Shown piece by piece: positions 41,663 through 50,438 of a stretch of DNA of 64,000 nt. The number at the start of each line of letters is the position of its first letter. Within the stretch, counting starts at the first letter, position 1. The stretch is from Arcobacteraceae bacterium (GTDB lineage: Bacteria > Campylobacterota > Campylobacteria > Campylobacterales > Arcobacteraceae): assembly GCA_023138835.1 (NCBI GenBank), contig JAGLOP010000003.1, positions 99,225 to 163,224 on the forward strand, written 5' to 3'. Under the pieces are notes generated by a model. It did not search any database, had not been told where the DNA came from, and saw only the letters and a program-made list of their open reading frames with translations. Made by a program: the position numbers and the translations under genes.

Positions 41663-42817
41663 TTATATCCTTCTTGCCCATCTTTGAAATAATCTATTCG
41701 TAATGATATCTGAATCTATCTCTTTTTTAGAAACTATATAATCAACTAATTGCTTAGCTAAAAAAGGTGACAAAACAAAACCCCGTCCCCCTACTCCATT
41801 TAAAAGATACAAATTTTTGTACTTTATATAGTTTTGGCTTGGTACTTTTGAACCTTTTTTGATATATGGATACTTTAAAAGTGTCTCTTGGCTGTTGATT
41901 AATTCCCCTACCATTGGAAAATAATCAACACTAGAAGCCCTTGCACCTATTTTTATATTTAAAACATTTATATCTTTTAAATCTAAAATATCTTTTGATA
42001 ACTTCAATAATTTTTGTGTATCATTCTTTGATACCTCATTATCAGAAGTAAATCTAGGCTTATTGCTTATATTTGGTATTTTTAAACAATATGAGCAGAT
42101 TTTATGGTCACAGTTATATATATTATGAGTAGCACCAATAGAGACTAAATACTTATTATTAGGAAGTTTTTGAGATGATGATATTGAACACTCTTTGTGA
42201 TAGTTGTATGGAACTTTTGTAGTTGTCTCTACATCTATTCTTTGACCCCATACGGGACGAATTTTAAAGTAATCTTCGCTAATTAAAGTTGTATCAGCAC
42301 CTGTAGCTAAAATAAGATTTTTAGTTTCTATAGTATTATTCAAAATCCAAATATCATCTTTAAATTCTATTTTTTCTATTTCTAAATTAAATCTTTTTTC
42401 CACATCTTTAGATAAAAATTCACACATTTTTATACTGTCAACCTTTGAGCCTATATCAAAGAAATACCCATTTTCTTTTAATTCATATTTAAAATCAAAA
42501 TAAGGGATATAACTTTTAAATTTTTCTTCATCCTGTTGATTTTTAAAAACTCTAAGAACACCTTTGTTTATAATAAGTTCTTTTGCATTTTTTTTATAAA
42601 AATTTACACTGTATGTTAATGCTTTTGTAACTAAATCTTTAAACTTATTAGATTTACCAAGCAGTGGAGATAAAAATGCACCGGCAGCACCGCTAGCCCC
42701 TGCTGCAATTGATAAGTTTCTGTCTATTAAAAGTACATTTTTAAATTCTTTGGATAGATGATGGGCTATACTGCACCCGGCAATACCACCACCTACAATT
42801 ATAAAATCATATTTCAT
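41663..42817 (-). CDS. FAD-dependent oxidoreductase (DAO/MnmC C-terminal-like)
   Basis: 384 residues. N-terminal dinucleotide fold IIVGGGIAGCSIAHHLSKE, later LILATGADTTL, VWGQRIDVE and the closing NGVGGRGFVLSPFLAKQLVDY split by description, in the D-amino-acid oxidase/MnmC FAD family. An internal CDHKICSYC could bind a metal. The MnmC FAD domain demodifies a wobble uridine side chain in tRNA; the methyltransferase half of MnmC is absent. It lies 3 bases upstream of the nosD-like gene. Whether it serves tRNA or the nos system is open. Confidence 0.82.
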   Translation of the reverse strand: MKYDFIIVGGGIAGCSIAHHLSKEFKNVLLIDRNLSIAAGASGAAGAFLSPLLGKSNKFKDLVTKALTYSVNFYKKNAKELIINKGVLRVFKNQQDEEKFKSYIPYFDFKYELKENGYFFDIGSKVDSIKMCEFLSKDVEKRFNLEIEKIEFKDDIWILNNTIETKNLILATGADTTLISEDYFKIRPVWGQRIDVETTTKVPYNYHKECSISSSQKLPNNKYLVSIGATHNIYNCDHKICSYCLKIPNISNKPRFTSDNEVSKNDTQKLLKLSKDILDLKDINVLNIKIGARASSVDYFPMVGELINSQETLLKYPYIKKGSKVPSQNYIKYKNLYLLNGVGGRGFVLSPFLAKQLVDYIVSKKEIDSDIITNRLFQRWARRI

Positions 42818-42861
42818 TTTAAATCTTTTATCTGATTTATTAGAGACTTTCTATAATTTAG

Positions 42862-43365
42862 TTAAATTCTTCCATTTATTAATCTAATTAAAGCTTCTGG
42901 AATTTCATTGAATTTAAATATTCTTTTACCGCTGTATTTTTCAGCAAAATATTTAGCATCTTTTTCATTTTCTATTGATACTAAATCATCTCCAGATGGC
43001 GAAGTTGCACGAGATCCATAGATATAAAAAGCATCTTTTGCATTAATTGGTTTCATAGTCAAATAATCTGTAACTATAATATCTTTAAAGTCTTTCTCAC
43101 TTTTTACACCAACATCAAACCATTTTCCAGGGGTATGATAAAACTCTATCAAAGATTTTGGACTAGAAAAAAATACTTTTTTACCATTTTTCAACTCTAT
43201 TTTTCCTACCCATTGTGGGTCTTTATATACAAAAAAGTTTCTTACTAAACATCTGGTTTCTTTAGTATAATCCATCACATAAGTTTGCTTAGCTTTTGGT
43301 GGCAATATACTTGAAGCCAAACCTAAAGATACCGTTAAACATATTCCCATAAATAATCTAATCAT
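42862..43365 (-). CDS. NosL-family periplasmic protein lacking the CxxC motif
   Basis: 167 residues, signal peptide (LFMGICLTVSLGLASS). The body follows the NosL domain plan: KVFFSSPKSLIEFYHTPGKW, IIVTDYLTMKPINAKDAFYIYGSRA split by description, SIENEKDAKYFAEKYSGKRIF. The expected Cys/Met site is only ETRCLVRNFFV with a single Cys, so classical Cu(I) binding is doubtful. It lies 30 bases after nosY and is probably at the end of the nos operon. Confidence 0.78.
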   Translation of the reverse strand: MIRLFMGICLTVSLGLASSILPPKAKQTYVMDYTKETRCLVRNFFVYKDPQWVGKIELKNGKKVFFSSPKSLIEFYHTPGKWFDVGVKSEKDFKDIIVTDYLTMKPINAKDAFYIYGSRATSPSGDDLVSIENEKDAKYFAEKYSGKRIFKFNEIPEALIRLINGRI

Positions 43366-43395
43366 TTTAATTTCCTTTTATATTATAATTTATAA

Positions 43396-44223
43396 TCATA
43401 CCAAATCTTTCTTTTCAAAGATTTTAAATCCAAGAAATGAAAACAACAATCCTAAAATAACCGGATATGAGATAGAAAGAAACACAAATGTACGCTGACT
43501 CATAGAATCTAAAATATAAAATGCAACTGGTCCCATAACTGTAAGTTCCGGGTCAAATAATGAAATTGCCGCAACTCTGAATATCTCCATAGGATTTACC
43601 ATAGCTATAAATATAATCAATTGTTCATCAAATCTCTGACTCATCATTAAAGATATAAGTGCAATATCTATAAATGCCAATAATAATATCCATACAAAAA
43701 ATGCGATTCCAAGTGCAACTTCACTAGACTTTACAAACGAAGATATAAAAAAAGCAATTCCTAAAAATGCACTTGACATCGCAAATAAAAGTCCTGTATA
43801 TAAAAAGAAAATATCCCAAGGGATACTTGCCCCTTTAATAGAACCATATACAATAGCTATAATCATAGCAAATAAAACAGGCAGATAAACAGTAACAAAT
43901 CTTCCTATAATTTTACCCCAATAGTATTGTTTAAGTGATATAGGAAAGGATAGCATATATTCTAAAATATGATTATCCCTATCTCCTGATATTGATCTAA
44001 CAGTAGTAATAAGTATAAATATTGGAAGTATTACTATTGTTATTTGAATATACATAAGCAATAATCTACTTAACCCACTAAATCCCATCACTTGAGATTC
44101 AGTAACCCCTGCAATAAAAAACAGAGCAATCAACCCACCAAATACAAGTGAATATACTAAAAACCACTTAGCTCTTATTGATTCTTTTAAATCTAAATAT
44201 GCAATTAAATATAAATTTTTCAT
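43396..44223 (-). CDS. nosY: NosY, ABC transporter permease of the Nos maturation complex
   Basis: 275 residues, six membrane helices. Typical NosY/ABC-2 permease pattern with AYLDLKESIRAKWFLVYSLVFGG split by description and SGDRDNHILEYMLSFPISLKQYYWGK split by description, the cytosolic coupling segment. With NosF and NosD it forms the machine that assembles the CuZ site of NosZ. Four bases after the nosL stop. Confidence 0.92.
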   Translation of the reverse strand: MKNLYLIAYLDLKESIRAKWFLVYSLVFGGLIALFFIAGVTESQVMGFSGLSRLLLMYIQITIVILPIFILITTVRSISGDRDNHILEYMLSFPISLKQYYWGKIIGRFVTVYLPVLFAMIIAIVYGSIKGASIPWDIFFLYTGLLFAMSSAFLGIAFFISSFVKSSEVALGIAFFVWILLLAFIDIALISLMMSQRFDEQLIIFIAMVNPMEIFRVAAISLFDPELTVMGPVAFYILDSMSQRTFVFLSISYPVILGLLFSFLGFKIFEKKDLV

Positions 44224-44227
44224 CTTT

Positions 44228-44692
44228 TTAATATCCTAATATCTGTTTTCTAATTTTTGGATTCGCCATATGCTCACCCCTTAACATTTTTATGATAACT
44301 TTATCAAAGTTTATACAACCGTCACACGACTTTTCATAAGCAGAAAAGCCGTATAACATTGGCGTTTTTTCATTTATAGCAAAATTTGCTTGAAATGGAT
44401 CAATATATCTTTTTGTATCATTAGAAAAAATTCTAATTTTCTTCTTTTTTAAATCTATATTTTTCTCTTTTGTCCATAATATCATACAACCAACATCATC
44501 GAAATATGTTATATCCCCATCATCATTTAAATCTGCCGTATGAAGATTTGAGTCTGGTAAAGGCATATTACACTGTGGGCAAATTCTAACATCTTGTTTA
44601 GTTTCTTTTCTAATTGTATTATCTGATGAATTACAACCTGCAAAAAAAGTGGTCAACAGCAGTGCTAATAAAAACTTACTAAACAATTTCAT
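44228..44692 (-). CDS. nosL: NosL copper chaperone lipoprotein
   Basis: 154 residues from ATG 44692 (a TTG at 44701 has the better ribosome binding site and cannot be excluded). Lipoprotein signal LLALLLTTFFAGC, then the canonical RICPQCNMPLPDSNLHTADL (CxxCxM near residue 38) and YFDDVGCMILWTKEK. The end MANPKIRKQILGY matches the protein at 31699-32211. It delivers Cu(I) for NosZ assembly. It overlaps nosF by about 14 bases. Confidence 0.94.
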   Translation of the reverse strand: MKLFSKFLLALLLTTFFAGCNSSDNTIRKETKQDVRICPQCNMPLPDSNLHTADLNDDGDITYFDDVGCMILWTKEKNIDLKKKKIRIFSNDTKRYIDPFQANFAINEKTPMLYGFSAYEKSCDGCINFDKVIIKMLRGEHMANPKIRKQILGY

Positions 44693-45317
44693 CTGATACA
44701 ATTTTTCCTAAATCCATATAAACTTGTCTATTAACAATATCTTTAACCTCTTCAAGTCTATGTGTTACAAATAGTAAAACTTTATCATCTTCATTCTGCT
44801 TCAATAGTCTGTAAAAGTCATCTCTTGCTTTTGGGTCAAGGTTTGCTGTTGGTTCATCATAAATAATAATATCACTTTTTTTAGCTAAACTAATAGCAAT
44901 AAGCAGTTTTTGTTTCATCCCGCCGCTTAATTTAAAAAATGATTTATTCATATTTGCTTTTATATCCAGCTTCATCTCATTTGCATAGTGGGTTATCAAC
45001 TCTTTATCTACTTTTGCACTTATACTGATATATTGCATAAGTTCTGCAATACTTAACTTTATAGGTGGTGGCAACTGTGGAACAAAACTAATATTTTCCA
45101 ATACTTTAACACGCTCTTTTATAGGGTCTAAACCATTTACTAAAACATTTCCAGCATTTGGATGATAATATCCTAAAATAGAACGGATAAGTGTAGTTTT
45201 ACCTGCTCCATTTGCACCCATTAACGCTATATAATCATTTTTATTAAATTCACAATTTATTTTATCTAAAGAGACATGCTCACCAAACTTTTTTGTAAGA
45301 TTATTAACTTTTATCAT
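44679..45317 (-). CDS. nosF: NosF, ABC transporter ATPase of the Nos maturation complex
   Basis: 212 residues. Walker A GANGAGKTT near residue 34, Q-loop FVPQLPPPIKLSIAELM, signature KLSGGMKQKLLIAISLA, Walker B IIIYDEPTANLDP and H-loop FVTHR. Smaller than many NosF proteins but complete. Pairs with NosY downstream. Three bases from nosH. Confidence 0.94.
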   Translation of the reverse strand: MIKVNNLTKKFGEHVSLDKINCEFNKNDYIALMGANGAGKTTLIRSILGYYHPNAGNVLVNGLDPIKERVKVLENISFVPQLPPPIKLSIAELMQYISISAKVDKELITHYANEMKLDIKANMNKSFFKLSGGMKQKLLIAISLAKKSDIIIYDEPTANLDPKARDDFYRLLKQNEDDKVLLFVTHRLEEVKDIVNRQVYMDLGKIVSDEIV

Positions 45318-45320
45318 AAA

Positions 45321-46226
45321 TTATACTAGCCCTTTCAATCTAAAACCAAATTTTAAAGCATCAGCATGACATACATCTATACATCTTGCACATAAAGTAC
45401 AATCAGCACCGGTAATATACTCTTTTTTAATATTTTTCTCTTCTCTTTGTTTATCATATTTTGCTTTTGTTATCTCTAATACTTGATTTTCAAAACATAC
45501 ATCATGACAAACCATACAATGGTCACAATTATCATTCCACTCAATTCTTAAAGCTGATGCTTTTCCAAGATACCCATAAGTTGTTCCTACCGGGCAAATA
45601 TATGTACACCAAGCACGACGAGAGAAAAATACTTCCATAGCAAATACAACAACAACCCAGATAAATGCTACACTCCAACCATAAACAATCATTCTGCTCA
45701 TTATTCCAACTACATTAAAAGTTTCAAATACCAAATAACCGCTTACAAATGATAAAGCTAAAAATATAGCCCAAAAGATATGCCTAACTCTATGGTCAAA
45801 TTTTCGCTCTTTTATTATCTTTTTTGATACAAGTGTATTATGCCATTTTTCACCTATTTCACTAAGTATCCCATAAGGACAAACCCAAGCACAATAACTT
45901 CTACCGCCAACCAAAAGATAAAGTATCAAAATAGTAACTGTACCTATTATCATATTAATTGGCAGATGATATGTTGATAAAAATACTTGTATTGTCACAA
46001 AAGGATCAATCATATGAAATCCTAGAAATCTAGAACCGCTTAAACTACCCTCTAACATTTGTAAATCTATAAAAAATGACAAGAAAAAGAAAAGGTGAAA
46101 AGATATAACTAAAATCCATCTCTTCATTCTATAACTAAATATAGATTTACCATCTTTTGTTTTATCAAAAAAAGTTGACCAAAAAGTCGTTTTTTGTATC
46201 GTTTCCCTATCGTTATATTTATCCAT
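45321..46226 (-). CDS. nosH: NosH, NapH-like membrane quinol-dehydrogenase ferredoxin
   Basis: 301 residues, about four membrane helices with CAWVCPYGILSEIG and CTYICPVGTTYGYLG motifs, and a C-terminal ferredoxin pair CDHCMVCHDVC and CTLCARCIDVC. In epsilonproteobacterial nos clusters NosGH are proposed to move electrons from menaquinol to NosC1/C2 and NosZ. Position between nosC2 and nosF is the expected one. Confidence 0.92.
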   Translation of the reverse strand: MDKYNDRETIQKTTFWSTFFDKTKDGKSIFSYRMKRWILVISFHLFFFLSFFIDLQMLEGSLSGSRFLGFHMIDPFVTIQVFLSTYHLPINMIIGTVTILILYLLVGGRSYCAWVCPYGILSEIGEKWHNTLVSKKIIKERKFDHRVRHIFWAIFLALSFVSGYLVFETFNVVGIMSRMIVYGWSVAFIWVVVVFAMEVFFSRRAWCTYICPVGTTYGYLGKASALRIEWNDNCDHCMVCHDVCFENQVLEITKAKYDKQREEKNIKKEYITGADCTLCARCIDVCHADALKFGFRLKGLV

Positions 46227-46247
46227 AAAAAACTCCGATTTTAATAA

Positions 46248-46748
46248 CTATTTATTTAATGCTTCAGCTCGTGCTGGAAACTCACCTATCTCTTTTGCTA
46301 ATTCTTTGAAATCTTTATCTTCTAAAGACATCAATAAACCCTTCATAATAATATTTTCTTTTCGCCCAGCTTTGAATTCAACTAAATCTTTATATATCAC
46401 AGCTTCACTCTGCCCAAAAAGTTTAGGTCCCATCATAGGTTTACCATTTTGGATACCTGAACCATTTGCACCGTGACAAGAAGCACATTTACTTTTATAA
46501 GCTTGGCTCACCTTAAATGCACCAGCACTTCCAGCTTTATCTCTTAATGCACTTAATGCATCCATCTCTTTATCTCTATCAGATTTTTCTTTTGGAACTT
46601 CTACTTTTTTTGCTTGCCCCATAGTATCACCGAAGTCTTCTATGATTTTACCATGTTCTCCACCGTGATATGCACCACCTTTTGAAGCTGTAAATGCCAT
46701 AAGTCCAAGCACTATAAGTGTTGCAATTCCTGCTATTATATTTTTCAT
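46248..46748 (-). CDS. nosC2: NosC2, monoheme cytochrome c
   Basis: 166 residues with an N-terminal anchor (IIAGIATLIVLGLMAFTAS), His/Gly region GGAYHGGEHGK, and one haem site YKSKCASCHGANGSG near residue 86, with Met in GKPMMGPKLFG. Typical class I cytochrome c with the final FKELAKEIGEFP. Proposed electron carrier to NosZ in the periplasm. Two bases after the nosC1 stop. Confidence 0.9.
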   Translation of the reverse strand: MKNIIAGIATLIVLGLMAFTASKGGAYHGGEHGKIIEDFGDTMGQAKKVEVPKEKSDRDKEMDALSALRDKAGSAGAFKVSQAYKSKCASCHGANGSGIQNGKPMMGPKLFGQSEAVIYKDLVEFKAGRKENIIMKGLLMSLEDKDFKELAKEIGEFPARAEALNK

Positions 46749-46750
46749 TC

Positions 46751-47362
46751 CTATTTCCCTATCTTTTTAATTTCTTCATTAAATTTATATATCTCTTTTG
46801 CTAACTCTTTAATTTCACTATCACTCATCATCTTAATCAAATCATTCATTAAAGGATTTGATTTTTTACCGCTTTTAAAATCAGCAATACTTTGTAATAT
46901 TTCATCACTAGTTTTATTTAACAGTGAGGGACCAATAATTCCATTTGCATAGTCATTGTGACAAGCTGAACATTTTACTATAAATTTTTTACTTAACCTT
47001 TTTACCATCATTGAAATCTTTACTTTTTCATAAGGACTTCTTATATGTAAATTAGCATCAATAATGGTTCTAGGTCTAGCTCGTACTGCTGCATCTTTAT
47101 TTGCAGGTTGCGATTCTAAATCATATTTACTTTTTATATTATAATTAAGATAATAAGACCTGCTTTGAGAATCTGGTGCAACTTTTTGTTTTACTTTTAT
47201 CTCTTGTGCATTTGGATTTTGTACAACTTCAATTTTTGGTGTAGTTGCAGTAGATACAACCACTTTATCTTTTTTATTATTTTCCTCTTGTGATTTATCA
47301 CCACAACCTGTAAAAATAATTAAAACTAAAAAACTAAAACTAAAAAATAATTTTTTTAACAT
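46751..47362 (-). CDS. nosC1: NosC1, monoheme cytochrome c lipoprotein
   Basis: 203 residues; lipobox LVLIIFTGCGDKS, long low-complexity linker (about 24-120), and one haem site IVKCSACHNDYANGIIG near residue 131. The C-terminal ISEIKELAKEIYKF-like ending parallels NosC2, which suggests a tandem duplication of the two cytochrome domains. Placed between nosG and nosC2 as in other members of the phylum. Confidence 0.9.
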   Translation of the reverse strand: MLKKLFFSFSFLVLIIFTGCGDKSQEENNKKDKVVVSTATTPKIEVVQNPNAQEIKVKQKVAPDSQSRSYYLNYNIKSKYDLESQPANKDAAVRARPRTIIDANLHIRSPYEKVKISMMVKRLSKKFIVKCSACHNDYANGIIGPSLLNKTSDEILQSIADFKSGKKSNPLMNDLIKMMSDSEIKELAKEIYKFNEEIKKIGK

Positions 47363-47375
47363 ATTTTATACCTTC

Positions 47376-48110
47376 CTAACTTTTATAATATTGTTCAAAA
47401 CTAACTCTTGGCTTAACTACAATTGACGGTTTCATAGTAGGACAAACCTCTTCACATACTCCACAACCGATACATCCATCATAAATCTCAGGACGACTTC
47501 CACCACTTTTGTCTCTTACCATTGAAATTGCACTCAATGGATTTGGAATAGGACACATATCCGCACAAAGTGTACACTGTTTTCCTTCAAATTCATCAAA
47601 TTTTTCTAACACTTCTTTTTCATATTTAGTTACATTATTTTGAGCAGCAATAAATTTATGCATTTTATCATTGTACCCCTTAGGTATAGGCGTGTTGCTC
47701 ATAGCTATACAGGTATCTGGAAATTCTAAAACTGCAATTCCCATTTTAATATCAGTAGCTTTTTCACAAGCATGATCCAATGCACCACTTGGACATGCCA
47801 ATACACATGGTACAGCTTCACAGGCATAACATCCTCTTATAGTTGCATCGATATAAGGAGTACCAACTCCATGACCCTTTCCAAAGTCTGCTAATTCAAT
47901 TGAATGATATGGGCATACTTGAAGACATTGACCACATTTTATACATAATGCTAAAAATTCTTTTTCATCAACAGCACCGGGTGGTCTAAGTCTATTTTCT
48001 GCCTTTAGAGTATAAGGGCTGAATACCATACCTCCACCAGCGGCAAGTGCGAATAATCCCATTGTAGAATATTTAATAAAATCTCTTCTATCTGTTTTTA
48101 CTGTTGCCAT
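47376..48110 (-). CDS. nosG: NosG, NapG-like periplasmic ferredoxin
   Basis: 244 residues. Tat-type start TDRRDFIKYSTMGLFALAAGG split by description, and four [4Fe-4S] sites: CIKCGQCLQVCP, CYACEAVPCVLACP, CTLCADMCPIP and CIGCGVCEEVCP. Together with NosH it forms a quinol-oxidising module. Two bases upstream of the nosD stop on the minus strand order, so tightly co-transcribed. Confidence 0.93.
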   Translation of the reverse strand: MATVKTDRRDFIKYSTMGLFALAAGGGMVFSPYTLKAENRLRPPGAVDEKEFLALCIKCGQCLQVCPYHSIELADFGKGHGVGTPYIDATIRGCYACEAVPCVLACPSGALDHACEKATDIKMGIAVLEFPDTCIAMSNTPIPKGYNDKMHKFIAAQNNVTKYEKEVLEKFDEFEGKQCTLCADMCPIPNPLSAISMVRDKSGGSRPEIYDGCIGCGVCEEVCPTMKPSIVVKPRVSFEQYYKS

Positions 48111-48112
48111 AT

Positions 48113-49330
48113 TTATCCTTTTATATTAACTATAGGTTTTTCATCTTCTAATAAAAATAATGGTTTAGAAAATGGGGCTAATTTTGCCAAAAAATTTAAT
48201 AATGAAATCACCGGAGAACCGTAAAAAAACTTAACATCCGGATTATAAATCCAAAGTTGATCTGCATATTGGAAAACTTTATGCGATGTATCACCTATAT
48301 TGTCTCCATTTTTATCAAATCCCTCATAGTTATCCCAATAGTTCCCTACTATCTCATTCTCATTTGTTTTACTGCCACGACTGTCATTTACGATATCTTC
48401 AATATTTCCCATAATAATATTCTTTTTTAAAACATTATCCTCACTGAGTGAATGAAAATGAAATGCTTCTGCATTATATAATAATTTATTTCCAATTATC
48501 CAATTTTTAGTACCCGGTTCAAATGGAGACCTGTCTATATATAACCCCTGAGCGCAATAAATCATAGTATTGTCTTTTATAGTAAAGTTTGAAACATCTT
48601 TAAGTCCCATCGCCATACCAGTTGCTCCTAAAGAACTTTTGATAATATTTCCTGTTGCAATGGTATCTTTAGAATACATAAAAAATATACCTACAGAGTT
48701 AAATTTATATCTATTGTTTCTAACATAATTTTTACCTGCATACATAAAGTGTAAAGAATATCTACAATATTCGCCGTAATTTTCCTCTATTGTATTTCCA
48801 TGAGAATACCAAATAACCATATCTCTTGATTTTATCAATGAATTCTTTTTTACTATATTATCATTACTGTACCAAAGTCTTAAGCCATCCCCTCTTAAAC
48901 CTAAATCTAAATCTTTAGAAGTTATTTTATTATTTGATATTATAGAGTTACTAACCATTTGTAGATCAATACCAAACAGGCAATCTTCTATAACACAATC
49001 ACTAATCTCATTTTGTACCCCGTTTGTTAACTTAATAGCCGCATCAAGTTTATGATGATACTCACCACTATTTATAATTTTAAGATTCTTCAAAGTAATA
49101 TAAGAACCGGATGCACTTATGACAGTGCCCGTACCCTCTCCGTCAATAATAACACCATCTTCAATTCCAAGAATAGTAATTGGTTTATTTATAACTATAC
49201 TACCTTTATAAACCCCCGCAGGAAGTTTTAAGATAGAACCGGCAGGTGCATTATCGATAGCATCTTGTAATACATTCGCACTTAAGAGAGTAAAAAATGA
49301 AAAATGAAAAATGAAAAATATTCTAATCAT
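48113..49330 (-). CDS. nosD: NosD, periplasmic beta-helix maturation protein
   Basis: 405 residues; signal peptide IFFIFHFSFFTLLSAN, then VLQDAIDNAPAGSILKLPAG, and repeated SNNKITSK/NDNIVKKNSL beta-helix rungs up to YADQLWIYNPDVKFFYG. It works with NosFY to insert sulfide and copper in CuZ. Odd feature: the signal peptide is encoded by a run of AAAAATG heptamers (49293-49319), and the protein has a close paralogue at 40427-41659. Confidence 0.93.
   Translation of the reverse strand: MIRIFFIFHFSFFTLLSANVLQDAIDNAPAGSILKLPAGVYKGSIVINKPITILGIEDGVIIDGEGTGTVISASGSYITLKNLKIINSGEYHHKLDAAIKLTNGVQNEISDCVIEDCLFGIDLQMVSNSIISNNKITSKDLDLGLRGDGLRLWYSNDNIVKKNSLIKSRDMVIWYSHGNTIEENYGEYCRYSLHFMYAGKNYVRNNRYKFNSVGIFFMYSKDTIATGNIIKSSLGATGMAMGLKDVSNFTIKDNTMIYCAQGLYIDRSPFEPGTKNWIIGNKLLYNAEAFHFHSLSEDNVLKKNIIMGNIEDIVNDSRGSKTNENEIVGNYWDNYEGFDKNGDNIGDTSHKVFQYADQLWIYNPDVKFFYGSPVISLLNFLAKLAPFSKPLFLLEDEKPIVNIKG
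49293..49319. repeat. Heptamer tandem repeat in the nosD signal peptide
   Basis: Three full AAAAATG units plus six bases, period 7, lying in codons 4-13 of nosD on the opposite strand. Related heptamers occur in folK at 56360-56394. Confidence 0.8.
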
Positions 49331-49365
49331 GTATAACCCCTCTTAAACTTTTCACTATATTATAT

Positions 49366-50148
49366 TTACTTTTCAGTTTCATTCATAGCTTTTTGTTTTG
49401 CAAAAAAAGCCAATAAACTTAGTAAACTAATAGCAATAATCATATAAAATCCAATTGTAGGATATGAATGTGTTATAAACTGAGCAATCTTACCATCCCC
49501 AAAAACTGTTGGCATAAAAGGTTTGATTTTGAAGGCTCCCCAGTCATGCAGGTTGTGTCCAAACCAATATAACCAATAGGAATAATCAGCTATAAAAAGA
49601 AGTGGTAATGATGCAGGCACAAGCATAAGATAATTTAAAATTCTTACATTATAGATCATAAAATAAATCATACCTAAACTTAATGCCAATAAAGCATATA
49701 TACCAATCTCCCGCTCAATAGTTCCACCTACCCACATAGGATCCATCCCAACATAGTGATTGATAGTATTCATCTCATGAACTTCTCCACTATATCCATC
49801 AAAATGAAAAAATACAGGGATACCTTCAGGAAATGCTTCTTTTGGATAATTTGGAGCTTCTAATGAAACAGCCCAAATAGGAAGTGAACCAGCACCTAAT
49901 TCTGCCTGTGTCTCTATCATCTTTCCTAAGTCATTGTGCGCCTCTTTATCTGTGGTAACACTTTTATATCGACCTTGACTATAAAAATTCCATACAGTTT
50001 TACTAAATGATGAAACCTCTTCCCCTTTACCTTCATGAACTAAATTTAAAACTCCATGAAATGAAATCATTGGAAATGTAAACGATGCCGTTAAAATAAT
50101 TAGAGCTAATATACTAAAAACTCTTGCCTTGATAAAACTTGGGTGCAT
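49366..50148 (-). CDS. nosB: NosB, clade II nos membrane protein
   Basis: 260 residues: N-terminal helix (IKARVFSILALIILTASFTFP split by description), a periplasmic loop of about 110 residues, then four helices ending at a KQKAMNETEK tail. This is the membrane protein that follows nosZ in clade II clusters; its function is not established. AAAAAAGGAAAAAT precedes the ATG. It has its own FNR-type promoter and is separated from nosZ by a terminator, so it heads the maturation/electron-transfer operon nosB-D-G-C1-C2-H-F-L-Y. Confidence 0.9.
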   Translation of the reverse strand: MHPSFIKARVFSILALIILTASFTFPMISFHGVLNLVHEGKGEEVSSFSKTVWNFYSQGRYKSVTTDKEAHNDLGKMIETQAELGAGSLPIWAVSLEAPNYPKEAFPEGIPVFFHFDGYSGEVHEMNTINHYVGMDPMWVGGTIEREIGIYALLALSLGMIYFMIYNVRILNYLMLVPASLPLLFIADYSYWLYWFGHNLHDWGAFKIKPFMPTVFGDGKIAQFITHSYPTIGFYMIIAISLLSLLAFFAKQKAMNETEK

Positions 50149-50242
50149 ATTTTTCCTTTTTTAATAATTTTATACTTTACATAAGAAAAACTTTTTGTCA
50201 CTATAAGTCATTCTTATCTTAATTATAAATTATTCTTGCGGA

Positions 50243-50283
50243 ATTATATCAAAATATACTTAATTTGACTTGATGTAAGTCAA
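50243..50283 (-). promoter_or_regulatory. FNR/CRP-type promoter of the nosB operon
   Basis: TTGAT-N4-GTCAA at 50270-50283, within a larger perfect inverted repeat TTGACTT (50265-50271) and AAGTCAA (50277-50283). On the minus strand a perfect -10 TATAAT lies at 50248-50243, placing the likely start near 50236 and the palindrome about 40 bases upstream, as at class II activated promoters. Confidence 0.75.
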
Positions 50284-50380
50284 GAATATTAGAATTAACT
50301 TAATAAAAAAATAAAAGAGAAAAATTTATAAACTTACTTTTTTTGATAATTGTATATTAGCTTACAGTAAAATTTAATTA

Positions 50381-50410
50381 AAAAAAAAGGGAAGAACCGA
50401 AGTTCTTCCC
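50381..50410 (-). terminator. Rho-independent terminator after nosZ
   Basis: Nine-bp stem: GGGAAGAAC (50389-50397) and GTTCTTCCC (50402-50410). Read on the minus strand the loop is UUCG closed by C-G, the very stable tetraloop, followed by eight T (50388-50381). It begins 28 bases after the nosZ stop. Five T on the other side could make it work in both directions. Confidence 0.92.
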
Positions 50411-50438
50411 TTTTTAGTTTTAAACTTAATTCTATTTT

